Part shown: positions 37,101 to 50,200 of the stretch, in pieces | Layout: each line of letters opens with the position of its first letter | How positions within the stretch are numbered: position 1 is the first letter of the stretch | NCBI GenBank assembly: GCA_023238725.1 | Contig: CM041550.1 | Location: 9,440,440 to 9,504,439 of the forward strand | DNA length: 64,000 bases | From: Scortum barcoo | Taxonomy: Eukaryota; Chordata; Actinopteri; Centrarchiformes; Terapontidae | Direction: 5' to 3' | Translations under genes and position numbers: made by a program | Notes under the pieces: model-generated | What the model was told of the DNA's origin: nothing | The model's input: the letters and a program-made list of their open reading frames with translations, nothing else | Databases searched by the model: none

Positions 37101-38732
37101 TGCCCTGAAAATGGATTTCCTGGCAAGCGACCTCTTGTGAATATGCAAATAATGACTATGTCATGATGCCGTTACACCAACACAAGTCTGATGATGTTTA
37201 CGAAGCGTCTAAACGTCTTTTTCCCCAGGTGTTCTGACAGCCACGAGGGTGATTTTACTACTTTCAAATCACTCTTCTGTAGAAGAATGACATAAACAGA
37301 GAGGAAATCGATGATTGATGTGCTGGTGAATGACCAGCGTTATAATGTGCAGAGCTGGTAAGATAAGGAAGTGGGGATATTTAATGCTAATGCTGTGGTT
37401 TGTTGCTAACATTAATCTAATATCTATCAACCCACATGCAAACAAACATATTTATCTGATGTTCTGGACATCTTTAGTGATTTATTGGACCACATCTCTT
37501 ACTGTGTGCATGCAAAGTAACGGCCTAAATGTGACATTTGTTATTGATCATTATGCTCTCTGTGTCATGAAAGTGTTTACATTTTTTTTTTATTATTCAA
37601 CAGGACCGCACTAAAAATATAAGCCCTGTGAGGGTGAGAAATGCCATCTACAAATCCTTAGTTCACTGCATTTAACATCAATAATGTTTCCTTTGATATA
37701 TTTATTTGAGCATATTGTTTTTACTCGGTTCCTAATATCAGAATAATGTTATGTAATGTTCCTGAAGGGGGAGTTTTTTGGATTGTTACACCTTAAATAT
37801 TGCTTGTAACTAGTATTTCTGGTTAATAGTCTGAATAATAAAGCAAAAGAGAGTGAGACAGTTGTAACCATGTGTTGTTCAATGGTAGTTACTGTAGACA
37901 GACAGAGAGATGTAGAGAGAAAGAGGAAGAGAGAGAGAGAGAGTTAGTAATGTTCATGTTGTCAGCCACTGCAGCGGTGATGTAATGGCCCAGCCCCCCC
38001 CCCACTCCTCTGGCTAGACTCTTTCCATTTTCTTTCCTTCTCTCTCTCTCTCCCTCTTCTTGACCACCTCTCCCCTGCATCTCTTTGTCTCTCTTTTTCC
38101 ATTTTCGTCTCTCTCAGATGCCATTCGATGTCCTTTGCTCTCCTCGCCGTCAAAGGTGCTTGTGCGAAATGCACTCGCGTAAGAGTGCGTTTGTTCTGCG
38201 TACAGTATTTGCAGATACGTTGTCTTCGCCTCCATTGAGAGCGCTGCAGGTACGACTGCGTTAGAGACAATACTCCCACGGGTTTGTCACTTTCAAAAGA
38301 TGAAAAGCCATGAACAGTTTATACCTGGAAGCCATGGAAAAGCTTTCTATCATTTCTTTCCTTTCTGTCCCCTCACAGATTGAACCCAAAGAGCTCAGCT
38401 TCTTGTAGACTGATGCAAACATTCAGTGAGCTGAAAGCATCCTGTCTAAAAACTTCTGATCAGATTTGTTTAGAGCAAAGTACACTCTTATTTACACTTT
38501 TCTTTACCTATACCTTATTTATAAAGGTCTGATATGCTGTCAGGATAAATTATTTTGTTTTAATGAATTTATCAGATGTTAGTGCTCTGTCCCACTCAGG
38601 ATGAAGTTGCAAATTATGAATGAGTTCCAGTTACCAGTGTCATAAGATTCAGTTTACTTAAAGGTATAACAAGTTGGATTTCCTAAAAAAAAAACAATGT
38701 ATAGATTCATACAAAAATGACCAAACAGTTAC

Positions 38733-38783
38733 CAAATTTCCCCCTGAAATAAATAAAGTATTCTGATTCTGATTCTGATTCAA
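38733..38783 (+). mobile_element. Short LINE 3'-tail remnant
   Basis: AAATTTCCCCCTGAAATAAA and AATAAAGTATTCTGATTCTG with repeated CTGATT units form the typical end of fish CR1/L2-like LINEs. Only the tail is present. Confidence 0.5.
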
Positions 38784-39259
38784 ATGATTCCTTCAATCAT
38801 CACTTATGACCTATTCGAAGTGTGTGATGATGTCTGTATCTGCAGAAAACCTGCTGCCCTCTGCCTGAATTCTCCTATTTTGCTTTGCTCGGGACATTTC
38901 ATGGTGTCCGCCTTTGAGTGATGTGTCTGCAAACAGCAACCGACAAATCCCACTTGTTAAACCTTTAATGTCAACATGTGTAGGAATCTGAAACTGTATT
39001 ACGGGAGTATCAAAATCAACGAAAGTATCAAAAATGACACTGCGGTCGACAGCTGTGATGATGGATCCTACTCAGGGACCTGGAGATGAGGGGGCTGAGA
39101 GCCAAACGCACAAACTGTGCTAATTTTGTACCCAGATTATGTCAGAATACTCTGAAAATAAATGCTTAAATCAGATAAAAACTCTGCACATACTGTAGCT
39201 GCATTAATCACAGTAGAATTGGTCACATTCATAATGAGAAATTACTTCGATATCATTTT

Positions 39260-39425
39260 AATGTTGCTCTTTTTGAGGGTTAGATGAGACCGTCTTTGTT
39301 ACTGTCATGTCTGAATATTAAAAATAAAAATAAATAAATAAAGATACAGCCAGAAGATGATGAACTTAGCTTAGCATAAAGACTGAGAGCAGAGGTAAAC
39401 TATTCGCCTGTTTATAAAAATTTCA
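39260..39425 (+). repeat. Percomorph interspersed repeat with AGCTTAGCATAAAGACTG core, copy 1
   Basis: The blocks are GAGGGTTAGATGAGACCGTC, ACAGCCAGAAGATG, CTTAGCTTAGCATAAAGACT and GAGCAGAGGTAAACTATTCG, in the order known for this fish repeat. An internal A-rich expansion (AAATAAATAAATAAA) interrupts it. Confidence 0.6.
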
Positions 39426-41530
39426 AATGTAGAGATTCTGGATAATATCAGTGAAGACCAGCAATAATCCTGTTCTTATTCTGACATTACAGTTAAAACC
39501 CTCTCTCATATTTTCTTTACATACACGCTTCATTAACAGTAATAACTAGAACTTACAGAACAGGACATATTAGAGCTTTTTCGCACATCCACTTACTTTT
39601 CCTCGATAATATTTGTCTTCCACTTTAAGACTTGCTCATGAACAATCATTACAGTGAGAAAATGTATGGATTGATTAATGTGCTTTGAACCGCAGTCGAC
39701 CGTCGTTAGTGGACAGAAAGGTTGTAACGTCTCATTATTGGACTGTATTGTCCAAGTTTGATGGACGAAATTAACGAAACTAAAGCCGAGCGGTGCTTCA
39801 CTCGGCCCAAGTGGAATCTGCCTCGCCATAAAGAGACACAGCCGTTCGCCCTGACAGTCCTCACAATCAGCTTGCGCCCTGCTTAAATTGGATAACAGTC
39901 CTTTCATTCATTTCATTAATTACACAGGATTTCAGCCATAAACTATAAACTGCACCGGAGGAGTGTTTTCTCAACTTATTTCAGCCCGACTGCTGCGGAT
40001 GAGGCGGCAAATGGCTTTTGAAATTGGGATTCTAAAATCTCTGCGACTCTCTCCAAACTGTACTCTAATTACATCTTGCACATAAAACCCACTAACTACA
40101 TGGGCCTTGCATTCGAGACGAAAAACTCACTGGCTCGGACGCTCCGGGTGTCATCTTTCTCATCAATGACTGAAGAGTAGAATCACGTACGTTCGTTCAC
40201 ACACACAGGGACGCACACATTCGTTCATTTCCGTCACTGTAATACAGAGGGAGAGCAGGTTAATGGGGAGAGGGATGATAAATGAGAGGCTAATAGAGAA
40301 GAATAATCACTTTGCCCAGCTTAAACTCTGGGAAAATTCTATTGAAGAGCGCAGATTTTTCATTTTAGGTATCAATTACATTTTGCTATTGCTTTTTGCA
40401 GGCTGTCACGGGGACACGGTAAGGAAAGGCGTGGAATAAATGGCTGGATTACCGTCTATTGAGCTAGGAGTACCAAGCATGCTGTAATTACTCATGGGAA
40501 AATCTCATCTCCTCGCTCTTAGGTGACTCAAAATTTTTTTGGTTTCTTTTCATCTTGAAGAGCACTTTAAGGTTCCATGATCTCGCCGTGGCAGAAAATG
40601 ATTAAGCATTTGTTTTTTATTTTTTTATGTCTTTTACAAAAATGTGTGTTTTGTCATCTGCACTTACTGTTTTAAAACCATAATTCTGCTCAGTTGCAGC
40701 ATCATGCAGGCAGATGTAGAGGCCTTAGCTTGCGGGGCGCTCCCTCATTAAAAATTTAAGCTTTACATAACCATATGATTCAGAATCAAACCTTCCAGGA
40801 ATCCAAAGCCTGAAACTTTTTTTGTGTTTTTCTATTTTTTTGAGGAATCAGCACATATACCCGAACTCTTCACACCGGTCAGGTCACATTGCAAATACAT
40901 GAGCTGCTTGCATTTTCTAAGCAGGAAAAAGCTTGGTCACTTGTAACTCACAAACATGCACAGACGCACACACACACACACATACACCACCGCCTGCAGA
41001 CTGCATTAAATATGGGCTGACTGGCGGCTGCTGGATGTGCGGTCCCAGGAGACAGAACAAAGCACTCTCACCAGGAGTATGTGTAGATGCTTAATCAGTA
41101 TGTGTGCTGGAGGTGCAGGGTTGCATAAGAAATGAGCAGAAAAGACCTTCAAACTGGAAGAGGAGAGGAGAGCTTTGAAAGATGTGTCTCTCTTTCTCTT
41201 TCTCTTTCTCAGAAGCAAGTGTGTGTGTGTGTTCTAAAAGATACGTCATATTTGTGAATTGGGTGTCAAATACATCACATCTGCTGTGACATTACAGAGT
41301 TTTTAGGATATCATAGTTGAAGTCTCTGTATCTGATTGATGCGTAAAGAAGCTATTTGTAGAAATACTAATGTAATAAGGTGATAATATGTCAGTGTTGT
41401 GTGTTCGTCTTGTTCCTCTGCTCCAAATGGCCAAAAGAAAGTTCAACATAAATACCAAATATTAGTTTTACTGGACAAAGGTGTTTTATATAAAGACAGT
41501 GTCCTGCCTAATTCCAACAACCCTGTTAAA

Positions 41531-41690
41531 TGAATGAGTTACATTACATTTATTAAGATGACACTTTTATCTAAAGCGACGTACAATAAGTGGATCTACC
41601 CTGAGGATATAACCCAAGAATAACAGGAACTATACATTATCGTCATCAAATAATCTTCATGTAGAAGTGGTACATTTAGAAAAGAAATAA
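41531..41690 (+). repeat. Teleost interspersed repeat (CTTTTATCTAAAGCGAC family)
   Basis: The blocks ACATTACATTTATTAAGATG, CACTTTTATCTAAAGCGACG, TACAATAAGTGG and AACCCAAGAATAACAGGAAC match a repeat common in ray-finned fish. Both ends are diffuse. Confidence 0.6.
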
Positions 41691-44600
41691 CAGAGAGGAA
41701 GGTTTTTGTTTTTTTCATCGGCCACACTGCGGTCCAGAGCAGATGAGTCTCCATCATCATCCAGCAAAAATAATGAGTGCTGTCAGTGTGAAGGTTGGTT
41801 CTGTGATCACTCACAGGAGAGTGGATGCAGCCAACAATAAGGTCCTTGCTGGCACTTTAGTAACATGGTGGCATGAGGGGGGGCCTATCAGTCTCACCAC
41901 TGCACTGTAAAGATGAAAGTTTTCATGTTCAAGTGATATTCACAGTTTGAGTTTTGTAAAAGACAAGTTAAATTTTGCATTGAGCTGAGATTGTTCTATC
42001 CTGCTGCCCTGGAGAGGGAAAGTGATGGAGTGGTGGAAGAGAAAAATAAGCGTGTTTCTACATTTCCATCTCCCCCTAATTAACAGTGGCATTTAACAGC
42101 GCCACTGTTAATTTCATTTGAATCTCGATTATTGACATTACTTATTTCCCTTTGTTTACAGACTGTGTGTTTTGTAATAATAGAGCTCAAAAACCCTGCA
42201 CATTGAATTATAATTATTATGCTGGTTTGAGTTATTCTCTGTGACAACAAAGCTTAACACTTCTTTTTTTCTGGTCTCCTGGGAGGTACACGTGGTGTTG
42301 TTGTCATGATCCTAAAATCATCAATCATGTGGTCTAAAACATGGATCAGTTCTTGTGTAACAGTCGGTTATGATTTTCTGTCTGTTGCTGTGGGATAAGA
42401 AAGTGATGCCTGCTTCTTGCAATACGAAAGGAAGAAGAGAAATGTCTGTCTAGGTGAGTCATTCTGGGGACATTTGTGTTATTAACAAGACATTCACACC
42501 TGCTACACAAAATCACTACATAGGAGTTTACTGAGGGTCACAAAGAGAGAAGTAAACAAGAAGAGGTCTGTTGAGTTTTCCATTGTAACATTTTCTGTCA
42601 AAGGTTTGACTCCTGTGTTTGTGTAACAAAGCGTCTGTCAGCTTTATTCTTCATCTTTTGTGCTTCTGAAACTGGATGCAATTGTAACGTACCAAGAGCA
42701 TGATACTGATACGCCACAGTAAAAAACACAGAAAGCAGTCATCTGTGTGATAGTATGGTAACTTATATATGTGTGTATCATTATTATTTCTTTATTTAAT
42801 TTATTTTGGAAGTATAAGTAGTAGTAGTAGTAGTATAAGTTTAGCAGAGTAATGCATAAAAAGGTTATAGGTTGTTATACAAATGAGAAATGTGTCCTGA
42901 TGTGTCAAATGGGGTTTATTTTGTGTTTTTGCCCACCAAAACTCTTGCAACTTCCTCAGTTTAAGTTGTAACATAAGAGAACGAACTAAATGGATGAACT
43001 TTCTTACTAATGAGGCCTGAAAACATTTCTTCTTAATTTCACTTCTGTTTTATTCATATGGTTCCTGGTCTGTTGGATATCTCTGTAATGATTAAGGACA
43101 CAGAAATAACAGAAGTTGATCTGTTTTCTGGTCGACAGTTGACCACCTGGAAACTCTCTGTGGGCTCTTGGCAGATCTACTCCAGACGATCGGTGCTAAA
43201 GTGAAAAGGACGGCCCCGGTGGTCTAAACGCACGGTATAATTTAGCCCCACGATGCTTTTTTTTTTGCAAAGGCTGTAATGACATCGCGGACAAATTGGT
43301 GAGTGTGGATGCCAGAGCGCCACCAGACCTGCCTCTGGTTTGTGTCTGCTGTCAGCTTTCCATGTCGCCGCGGCTCACGTTCACATAGAGGCATCCAGCG
43401 AAGGTTTCTTTCTCTTTCTATTAATTACGAGTCATTTCGCTCCAAGGCAATTCATTTGCATTTTTATTAGAAACTCTTGACCACACATAATTGAAGTTGC
43501 ATGGTTTGATCATGTAGGGCGGCGCGGTGCCTCTCACAGTGAGCCTCAGCACGGTCTTTTTATACAGATTTCTTGGCAAATTTTTCGTCACACACTTTGA
43601 CATATATTTTAATGCCACATATGTTTATAGTCCTATAAAAATGATCTACTGTGTTCTGCTTTTCCTCCTCAAGAAATAAAGTGATTACTCTTTAAACACA
43701 GAGCAGTGAGTAACATAAAGTATCATAATAAGGTGCAGAGATGTGCCTTCTGCCCGAGGTGTGTTGTCTGCCTGTGTAACGTGCTGTGTGTGGGAACCAA
43801 ACTGCGTATTTGCACAGAGAACATACAGGCCCTGTCCAAGGTCCTCGTCTGATGTGTGACTCACTTGTGACCCTCGGCTGTTGTCGAACCGAGGTAAAGA
43901 GCAGAAAAAAATGTGTCTCCTGCTTTTCTAAACGTGGTTGGTCTCTAAGCTCCGAGGCTTTGGCTCTCTTCGTCACCCACTGGCAAAGATTTTAGTTCAG
44001 TCGCTCTGCTCTTTCCAGTCTCTGTAGCACGACACCAGCGTGTACATTAGGATGCTTCTTGATTCTTGATTTTCTGTTGCATCATTTGTTGCAATAAAAG
44101 TATAGCTGTCCATTCAGAATTTGTCAAAAATGCATATAAAAGAAAACCTTTGTTGTCCTCAAATAAATATGTTACATTTCTGTGGCCCGGAAAAGATATG
44201 ATGCCATTTTTATTTCAAGTTAGAACCAAAGGGTTTTTTAGCCAACAAATATCAAAATACGAACGACAGCTAAAGAAATCAGATCTGATTTAAAATAAAT
44301 AAATAAATAAAAACTTTTGAAAAAACACTGCTTAATTATTTAACAATTTACGTACATGTTGCTGTAGATACTGATCTGGTGCACTGCAGACCTCCGAATT
44401 GCCTCCCACATCTCTGATGACGTGCTCGCTGATTCAACTAGATTAAGAGATTGAATGAAATGAATTGGCAGTGTAGTCTGATTGTCAGTCCTGTCAGCTC
44501 CTAGACTGATTTAAACATATTAGCAAACTCAGGGTTTTTTTTGTTTTTTTTTTTGCTTTTCTCCTCCAGAACTTCCACCTCCCCTTTTATTCAGTGGAAT

Positions 44601-45339
44601 TTAAGAATATAAGCCACCTTTTTGTGAAAGTGGTAAAAAAAAAAAAAGCTCATGGTGCTGCTGACTCACTTAGTTTTGATCCTCTCCAAAAGCAGCAGCG
44701 CTCATCAGCACTTCAACTCTCTCCTAACAAAGATGTGTTGTATGTTATTAAGTATATTATTTTTGAAGTAACCGCTGGACTCTAGAACTTGGCAGAGGCA
44801 GAAGTACGCAGGTTTTTCATGCTTGTGGCAGTGATTATGTACCTTTAAAGTACAAATTAAACTAATTACAAACTTTTATCCTACAGAAATGTCTTTATTT
44901 AGGGAGCATATAAAACCACAAAAAGGATTAAGTTGATGCACCGTCTTACAATCAAACACAACAGAGTGGCACCATACAAATGTAATATAAAGTAATAGTA
45001 ACAGTAAAAAGTACCAATAACATAATATATTATTAAAATAAATAAGCCCTTGTAGATAAAATAATATACTGACAAAATTGTGTGCAGAAAATGTGCAACA
45101 CTAAAATGCCCCAGAAGCCCAAGACACATTTGTCTACATCTATCCTAAACATTAATGCTTTCTAATAATATTTTAAAATAATGTCTTAATAAAAGTTTGC
45201 TTTACTCCTCAAACAGCTGGTTCAAACAACGGTCCCACCTCTGGCCAATCAGATTTCAGGGTTAGAAAAGTGTGTAGAAATATTCAGCTTACAGGTGTTG
45301 ATAGACAGAATTATTTATTTATTTTTTACTTTATGCAGA

Positions 45340-45450
45340 GACAGGTTAGCTATTTCCTTCTCTTCTCAGTCTTTAAACTAAGCTAAGATGATCAGCTGCT
45401 CGCTCGTATCGATCTTCTCATCTAAGTCTCTGCAGGAAAGTGAAAAGTTG
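45340..45450 (-). repeat. Percomorph interspersed repeat, copy 2 (reverse orientation)
   Basis: On the minus strand it reads GACTTAGATGAGAAGATCGA, then a stretch with TTAGCTTAGTTTAAAGACTG and AGCTAACCTGTCTCTGC, the same block order as copies 1 and 3. Confidence 0.6.
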
Positions 45451-46800
45451 ATGTCGAATCATTCCTTCAGCTTAGTTGTTAAAACGTAAAAAAAATTGGC
45501 ATTATTGAATTTGTCACTATTGTTTGTCACTATTAATGGAAACACAGATTACTCTGGTGTTTTTCTCAGTCAAAGTGTCTTTCTACCTTTACACTACAAG
45601 CTCCACGCTCGCTGTCTGAACCACGCATTAGCTGATTGCTTTGGACAAGGTACAAGAGGACAAGAGGAGTTTGTGTATGCATATACAGGCTCAAGACAAT
45701 TAGACAAATCTAATATCCCTTTCTCTGTCTCTTCAAAACTGCTGGAGGAAAATGAGATTACATCTTTTGGCCAAAGAAAAGAAAAAAAAGAAAAAAAAAA
45801 CACTACTCATGAAAACCTGCAAAACAATAGACAAGTGTCCGAGTGTTTCTATACCAATTCTATACACAAATTAAAATGTTAAGAAGCCTGAAAGTAATTT
45901 GCCTAAAAGCACTCGCTTGGTATTTGTCGTGTACGGCTCTTATTGTTTTACATACTGGCAAGCGAGCGACACTTTCATCTCTTATGCACTCCAATTATGT
46001 TCTGATCTGCCTGCGGCCCATCGGTGCCGCTCGAGGGGGAAAGCAGACTTTTCAATGCCGAATGGAGTTGTGCAGCTCCGGCCCCCCCGCAAGGTTTAAC
46101 GTCACCAGTGAAACAGAACAACCGCTCTCAGGTATTTGATCACTCTGTTCCCGCTGGTGATCCTGATAATAACCCTCACCTAATAATACTAATCATAATA
46201 AGGAAACTGGTGCCTGTGGTTTGAGATCAAACATACAGAAAGCTGCAGTGTGTGTCTAAATAAAGAAAATACAGAATAAGCTTGAAATAAATTCTTTAAT
46301 GAGTTCAACACAACTTTTAGAAAGCAAATGCGATTCTTGAGATTTCGAGGTGTTGTCGATTTGCAAATGGCATTTTTGGAGCCGTTCTTCTATCGCGTTT
46401 GGCAATTTGTCCGTGCCCATCTTTTTGATTCATTATTAACAGTTCCCCCACATCACCAAGCATCCATCTGGGTTTAACACACAAACAACAAATGGCTGCA
46501 TCAAACTGGAGGAGTTTATATGCAAATGATCTCTTCAATGGATGATTGGCTCTCGTGGCCATTGATACTCAGTTGCCAGTTTATTAGTTAACCCAATTCA
46601 TAGTAATACAACAGTACTGCAGTAAAGTTCATGGAAGTCATAATGTTCACGTTTTCTTTTAGAGGGTGTTGATTGAACTTTATGGTCATTTTGGAGGCTG
46701 TGACCTGCTGTTTGAACAAGAAAAGAAATACATGTGGAAATACAGGTTAATTAAAACAAACAAAATCATAATAATTGATCCACCTGTCCGTCATTTCCAG

Positions 46801-46945
46801 GTGTGACTAGGAGGCCGCCCCCCCTCCCTCGGCCTTCAGTATTCCTCTGACAATCTTGTCATCAACCGCTGTGAGATTTGGAGAGAGGACCCGGTTTTTC
46901 GCATCCAGCTCGACTCAACAATCAAGTCCCGGACATCCTAACCCG
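46801..46945 (+). other. Candidate 145-bp 5'-UTR exon in the long map2 intron
   Basis: The acceptor is CCGTCATTTCCAG ending at 46800; the donor is CCCG|GTAAGG at 46946. All three + frames contain stops, and there is no ATG anywhere in the 145 bp, as expected for a 5' leader. It is GC/CpG-richer than the flanks. It sits about 10.5 kb upstream of the map2 coding exon on the same strand. I consider it the best internal leader-exon candidate. Confidence 0.42.
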
Positions 46946-49439
46946 GTAAGGACACCTGCTGTACAGCATGTGCTAACAAATGTAGAGGCGGCATTATAGC
47001 TTAATCACAGATGTTTGAATTTTGCCCCGAATTTAATTTCTTCCAAATGATCCAATTTAAGAAAACACATCAAAACACAAGCTGTTAAGAGGTGCGTCTC
47101 CAGGAAAAACAACAGTCACTTAAGACATACTGAAGTGTTGCATGTGCATTTTATAGCTCATCCCCCTACTGTAACAAACATTTCCATGATCCCTTGAGAG
47201 TTTTATCCTCCTGTGCAATATATATGTACTGTAAAACACGCCTAATGCAACTGTACCCTTTAAACATCCAACAACAGCGGCTATGCACTAGAAGGACATG
47301 AATGTAGGTCTGGCCAGGCTCCCGATTTCACCGCAGGAGAGTGGAAATCAACGCTGGCAATATTGTGGACCAGGATCTCAGTTTCCGGCTTGAAGGGAAC
47401 GAAGAGAAAAAACAGTCAGAAGCCGCATACGACATTATCATCGCGCGCCTCGCTCGGCCCGGCGTTCATTTATCCTAAACATTTGAAATGCACTGAATAC
47501 CTGTCAGAAAGAGAAAAAGAAACATTTACAACAAAAGGACAGAGAGAGACACATAGAAAGAACGCCTGTTACCTCCGCAGATGAAATGGCCGTGTGGGCG
47601 GATGTACATGTGAGTGCAGGCTGCTCGGAGCTGTGAGTGGGAAGTGGGTACTGAGTGGGAAGAGAAGAGCTGCTTTAGTGAGACGATCAGCACCAAGGCC
47701 TGCTGAAAGGCAGTCACGCTTTCATGGCTCCTCTTTGTTTTTTTTTTTCTGCACTTGCACAAAGACAGAGTTGCAGGTTGCGAGGTTGGTTGATGGAAGG
47801 TTGATAAGAGTGTTTTTATGTTCGCCTGTCGTCGTCTGTCTATGTGAGGGTTCGGTAAGCCGGTCGCCCCTCCTGTTATTTTCACGCAAAATCACGATGT
47901 GTTTAGTTACAACACCGTATAGAAACATGTTGAAATGGAGTGAAAAGGCTGGACAGAAACAGGACATTATGGTCAGAACAGGTATGAAAGCTTTTTGTAG
48001 AAAACCTTACAGCTTAAGAAACTTGTGGAAGAAGAAGCTTTTTGTGACTCATTTACATTTTTTTTGTTAATAACATGAACAAATCCTCCAACAGGATGTA
48101 GAAAAAGCCTGTATGTAATAGACATGGATGAAAATCGAGTGTGCAAGAGAACAACAGCAACAAATTGAAACAAAACGAAAGATGTCAGGAAACACTCGTG
48201 TGGCTTACAATGCCAGGGTCCCTCCCCCCTATCCTCTCCAGTAAAAGTCGTGGTGTCCGGCTGATCAAGGTGAAACACCTTCACAGTCACGACACCAAAC
48301 GCCTCGTCATCCTTGCTTCAATTCGAAACATTTGAAATTTCAGCTTCGAATCTGATGATCACAAAAACTGTCCGTCAGGTTCGTCGATCTGACAGCGACA
48401 ACTGACGTGTTTTCTCCATCGGTTTGAACACATCACCGTTGAGCTGAATAATTAGTGCTATAGACAAATGTATAGTATTTTTGAGTGACCTGTCCAGCTT
48501 TATATATGTGGCTGCGGTGACCAAAAGTTTAGAGAAGCATGAGTGTAACTGTTTGAATCTGGGTGGTCAGGGCATTCCTGCAATGTAAAACTTCCCTGAA
48601 TAAATACTGGTTAAAATAAAAGAAATATATAAAAAAAAGTTCTTTTAAAGCCTATAAAACTCTTTGACATCACCAAAGGTTATGGTTATGGTCGAGTTTA
48701 AGCAAACAAATGACAGGATGCAAAACTCAGTCTCTGGTGTCAAAGTTAGCCACTTCATGTTCTTACGAAGCAGCTTGACCTCCTCCCAAAGAGCCTGCCA
48801 CTACGTCACAATGCTTTGCATTTGTGCATTGCGTGTCTTTCTGGGCTGCACCCTCTCCTTTTTTATCAGGACTTGGTCACAGGTTTTTAAAGGCCCATCC
48901 AGTGCTAATAACAATCAATCAATCAGTGCTAATGTCCAATGTCTTTTTACTTTCATGCAAAAAAAGAAAAATCACAAGCATGCATATTTCTTAGATGAAA
49001 AGCCTTTGAAGCCTCATTTACAGCACAGCTTCACTGCAACTCTCCACTGACAGCTGCTCTAATAAGGTCCTCTTTTAACAGCATCTTAAAGTATGCAGCG
49101 TGGTGAGTTTCATTTCAGGATTTAAAGTTTTATGAAAGGATGTAAAGTAAAGGATGTCGAGTAAAAACCAGACAACACTGGCATGAGGATTTTCACATAT
49201 CAGTCAAGACATTTCTCTCTCTGATGTTTTACTGTGAAGAACTAGCGACAAAAAGAGGAAGAAGGTAGTAGAGGCCTGTACAGGGAGGAGCTGTTGTGGA
49301 TAAAACTGCCTGACCCTGAACTACTTTGGCTCAGGAATCCACAAGAAACTCCAGTTTCCTCTGCTCCAGTAAAACCAGCCTCAGGGATAACAAATGCTCT
49401 GACATTACAGAACTGTAGAATATAGACTGAAACAGCTGA

Positions 49440-49695
49440 AAGAAAAGTTTGATCTCTTGGGAAATATTTTTTTATGCTTTCTTGAGAGTTAGATGTCTGC
49501 ACGGTCAATATGTAGCTGGAACAAGCAGCTGGGTTTTGCAGCTTAGCATAAAAACTGAGGGATGCAGCTTATGCAGTCTTCATCCAATGATAAAAAAAAC
49601 TCTTTAGTAATCTGTTAAACCTCGATCTAAATGGAGTGTAAAAATGACAAATTGCCACTTCACTAGAGGTAATGTTTTGTGTGTTTTTTGCAGCC
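49440..49695 (+). repeat. Percomorph interspersed repeat, copy 3 (longest)
   Basis: The blocks run TCTTGGGAAATA, CTTTCTTGAGAGTTAGATG, GCAGCTTAGCATAAAAACTG and GGAGTGTAAAAATGACAAAT, then a short T/GT-rich end. This covers more of the family than the other two copies. Confidence 0.6.
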
Positions 49696-50032
49696 TTTAT
49701 GCCACATTCAGCTACCCGGCTGCTGGCTCTAGCTACACACAGTATTTACTGTAAAGACATGATAAAAGTATCCATCTTTTCACCAAAATCACATTAGCAT
49801 AAATCCCAAACTGTTCCTTTAAACACGTCATGCCTGCACACGTCTTCAAACGTGCATCCTCAAGCATGTGCAAGGTGCATACGTATGTGTAAAGTATGCA
49901 CACAAAGACTAAAAAAAAAAAACACACTTGAAGGGACTATGTCTCACATCCCTGAGCTCCTATCCCGCTCTCTGGCTCCTGCAGTGAGACGGCCCTGAGA
50001 GGAGAGCCCTGCAATGCAGCATCTGTGTGACT

Positions 50033-50200
50033 CACACACATGCACACACACACACACACACACACAGTGAGATGGTGGCGTGTGAAAGTGGTCGGATCGT
50101 AGGAGGGAGATGAGAGAGAGAGAGAGAGAGAGAGTGAGAGAGCAAAGTGAAGGGTAGATGAAGCCTGATGAGGAGGAGGAGGAGGAGGAGTGAGTAGGAG
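50033..50200 (+). repeat. (CA)n, (GA)n and (GGA)n cluster
   Basis: CA at about 50035-50068, GA at 50110-50140 and GGA at 50171-50190 occur close together and give a purine-rich + strand. Confidence 0.8.

Larger units (their letters stand above)
34143..46800 (+). other. map2: Presumed map2 5'-UTR intron, third part
   Basis: It holds a LINE-tail remnant (38.7 kb), repeat copies at 39.3 and 45.4 kb, a teleost repeat at 41.5 kb, and short A/T and GT tracts. The stretch 40230-40530 looks compositionally like a regulatory element, with TAATTA and ATCAATTA homeodomain-type sites, but this is only impressionistic. Confidence 0.45.
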
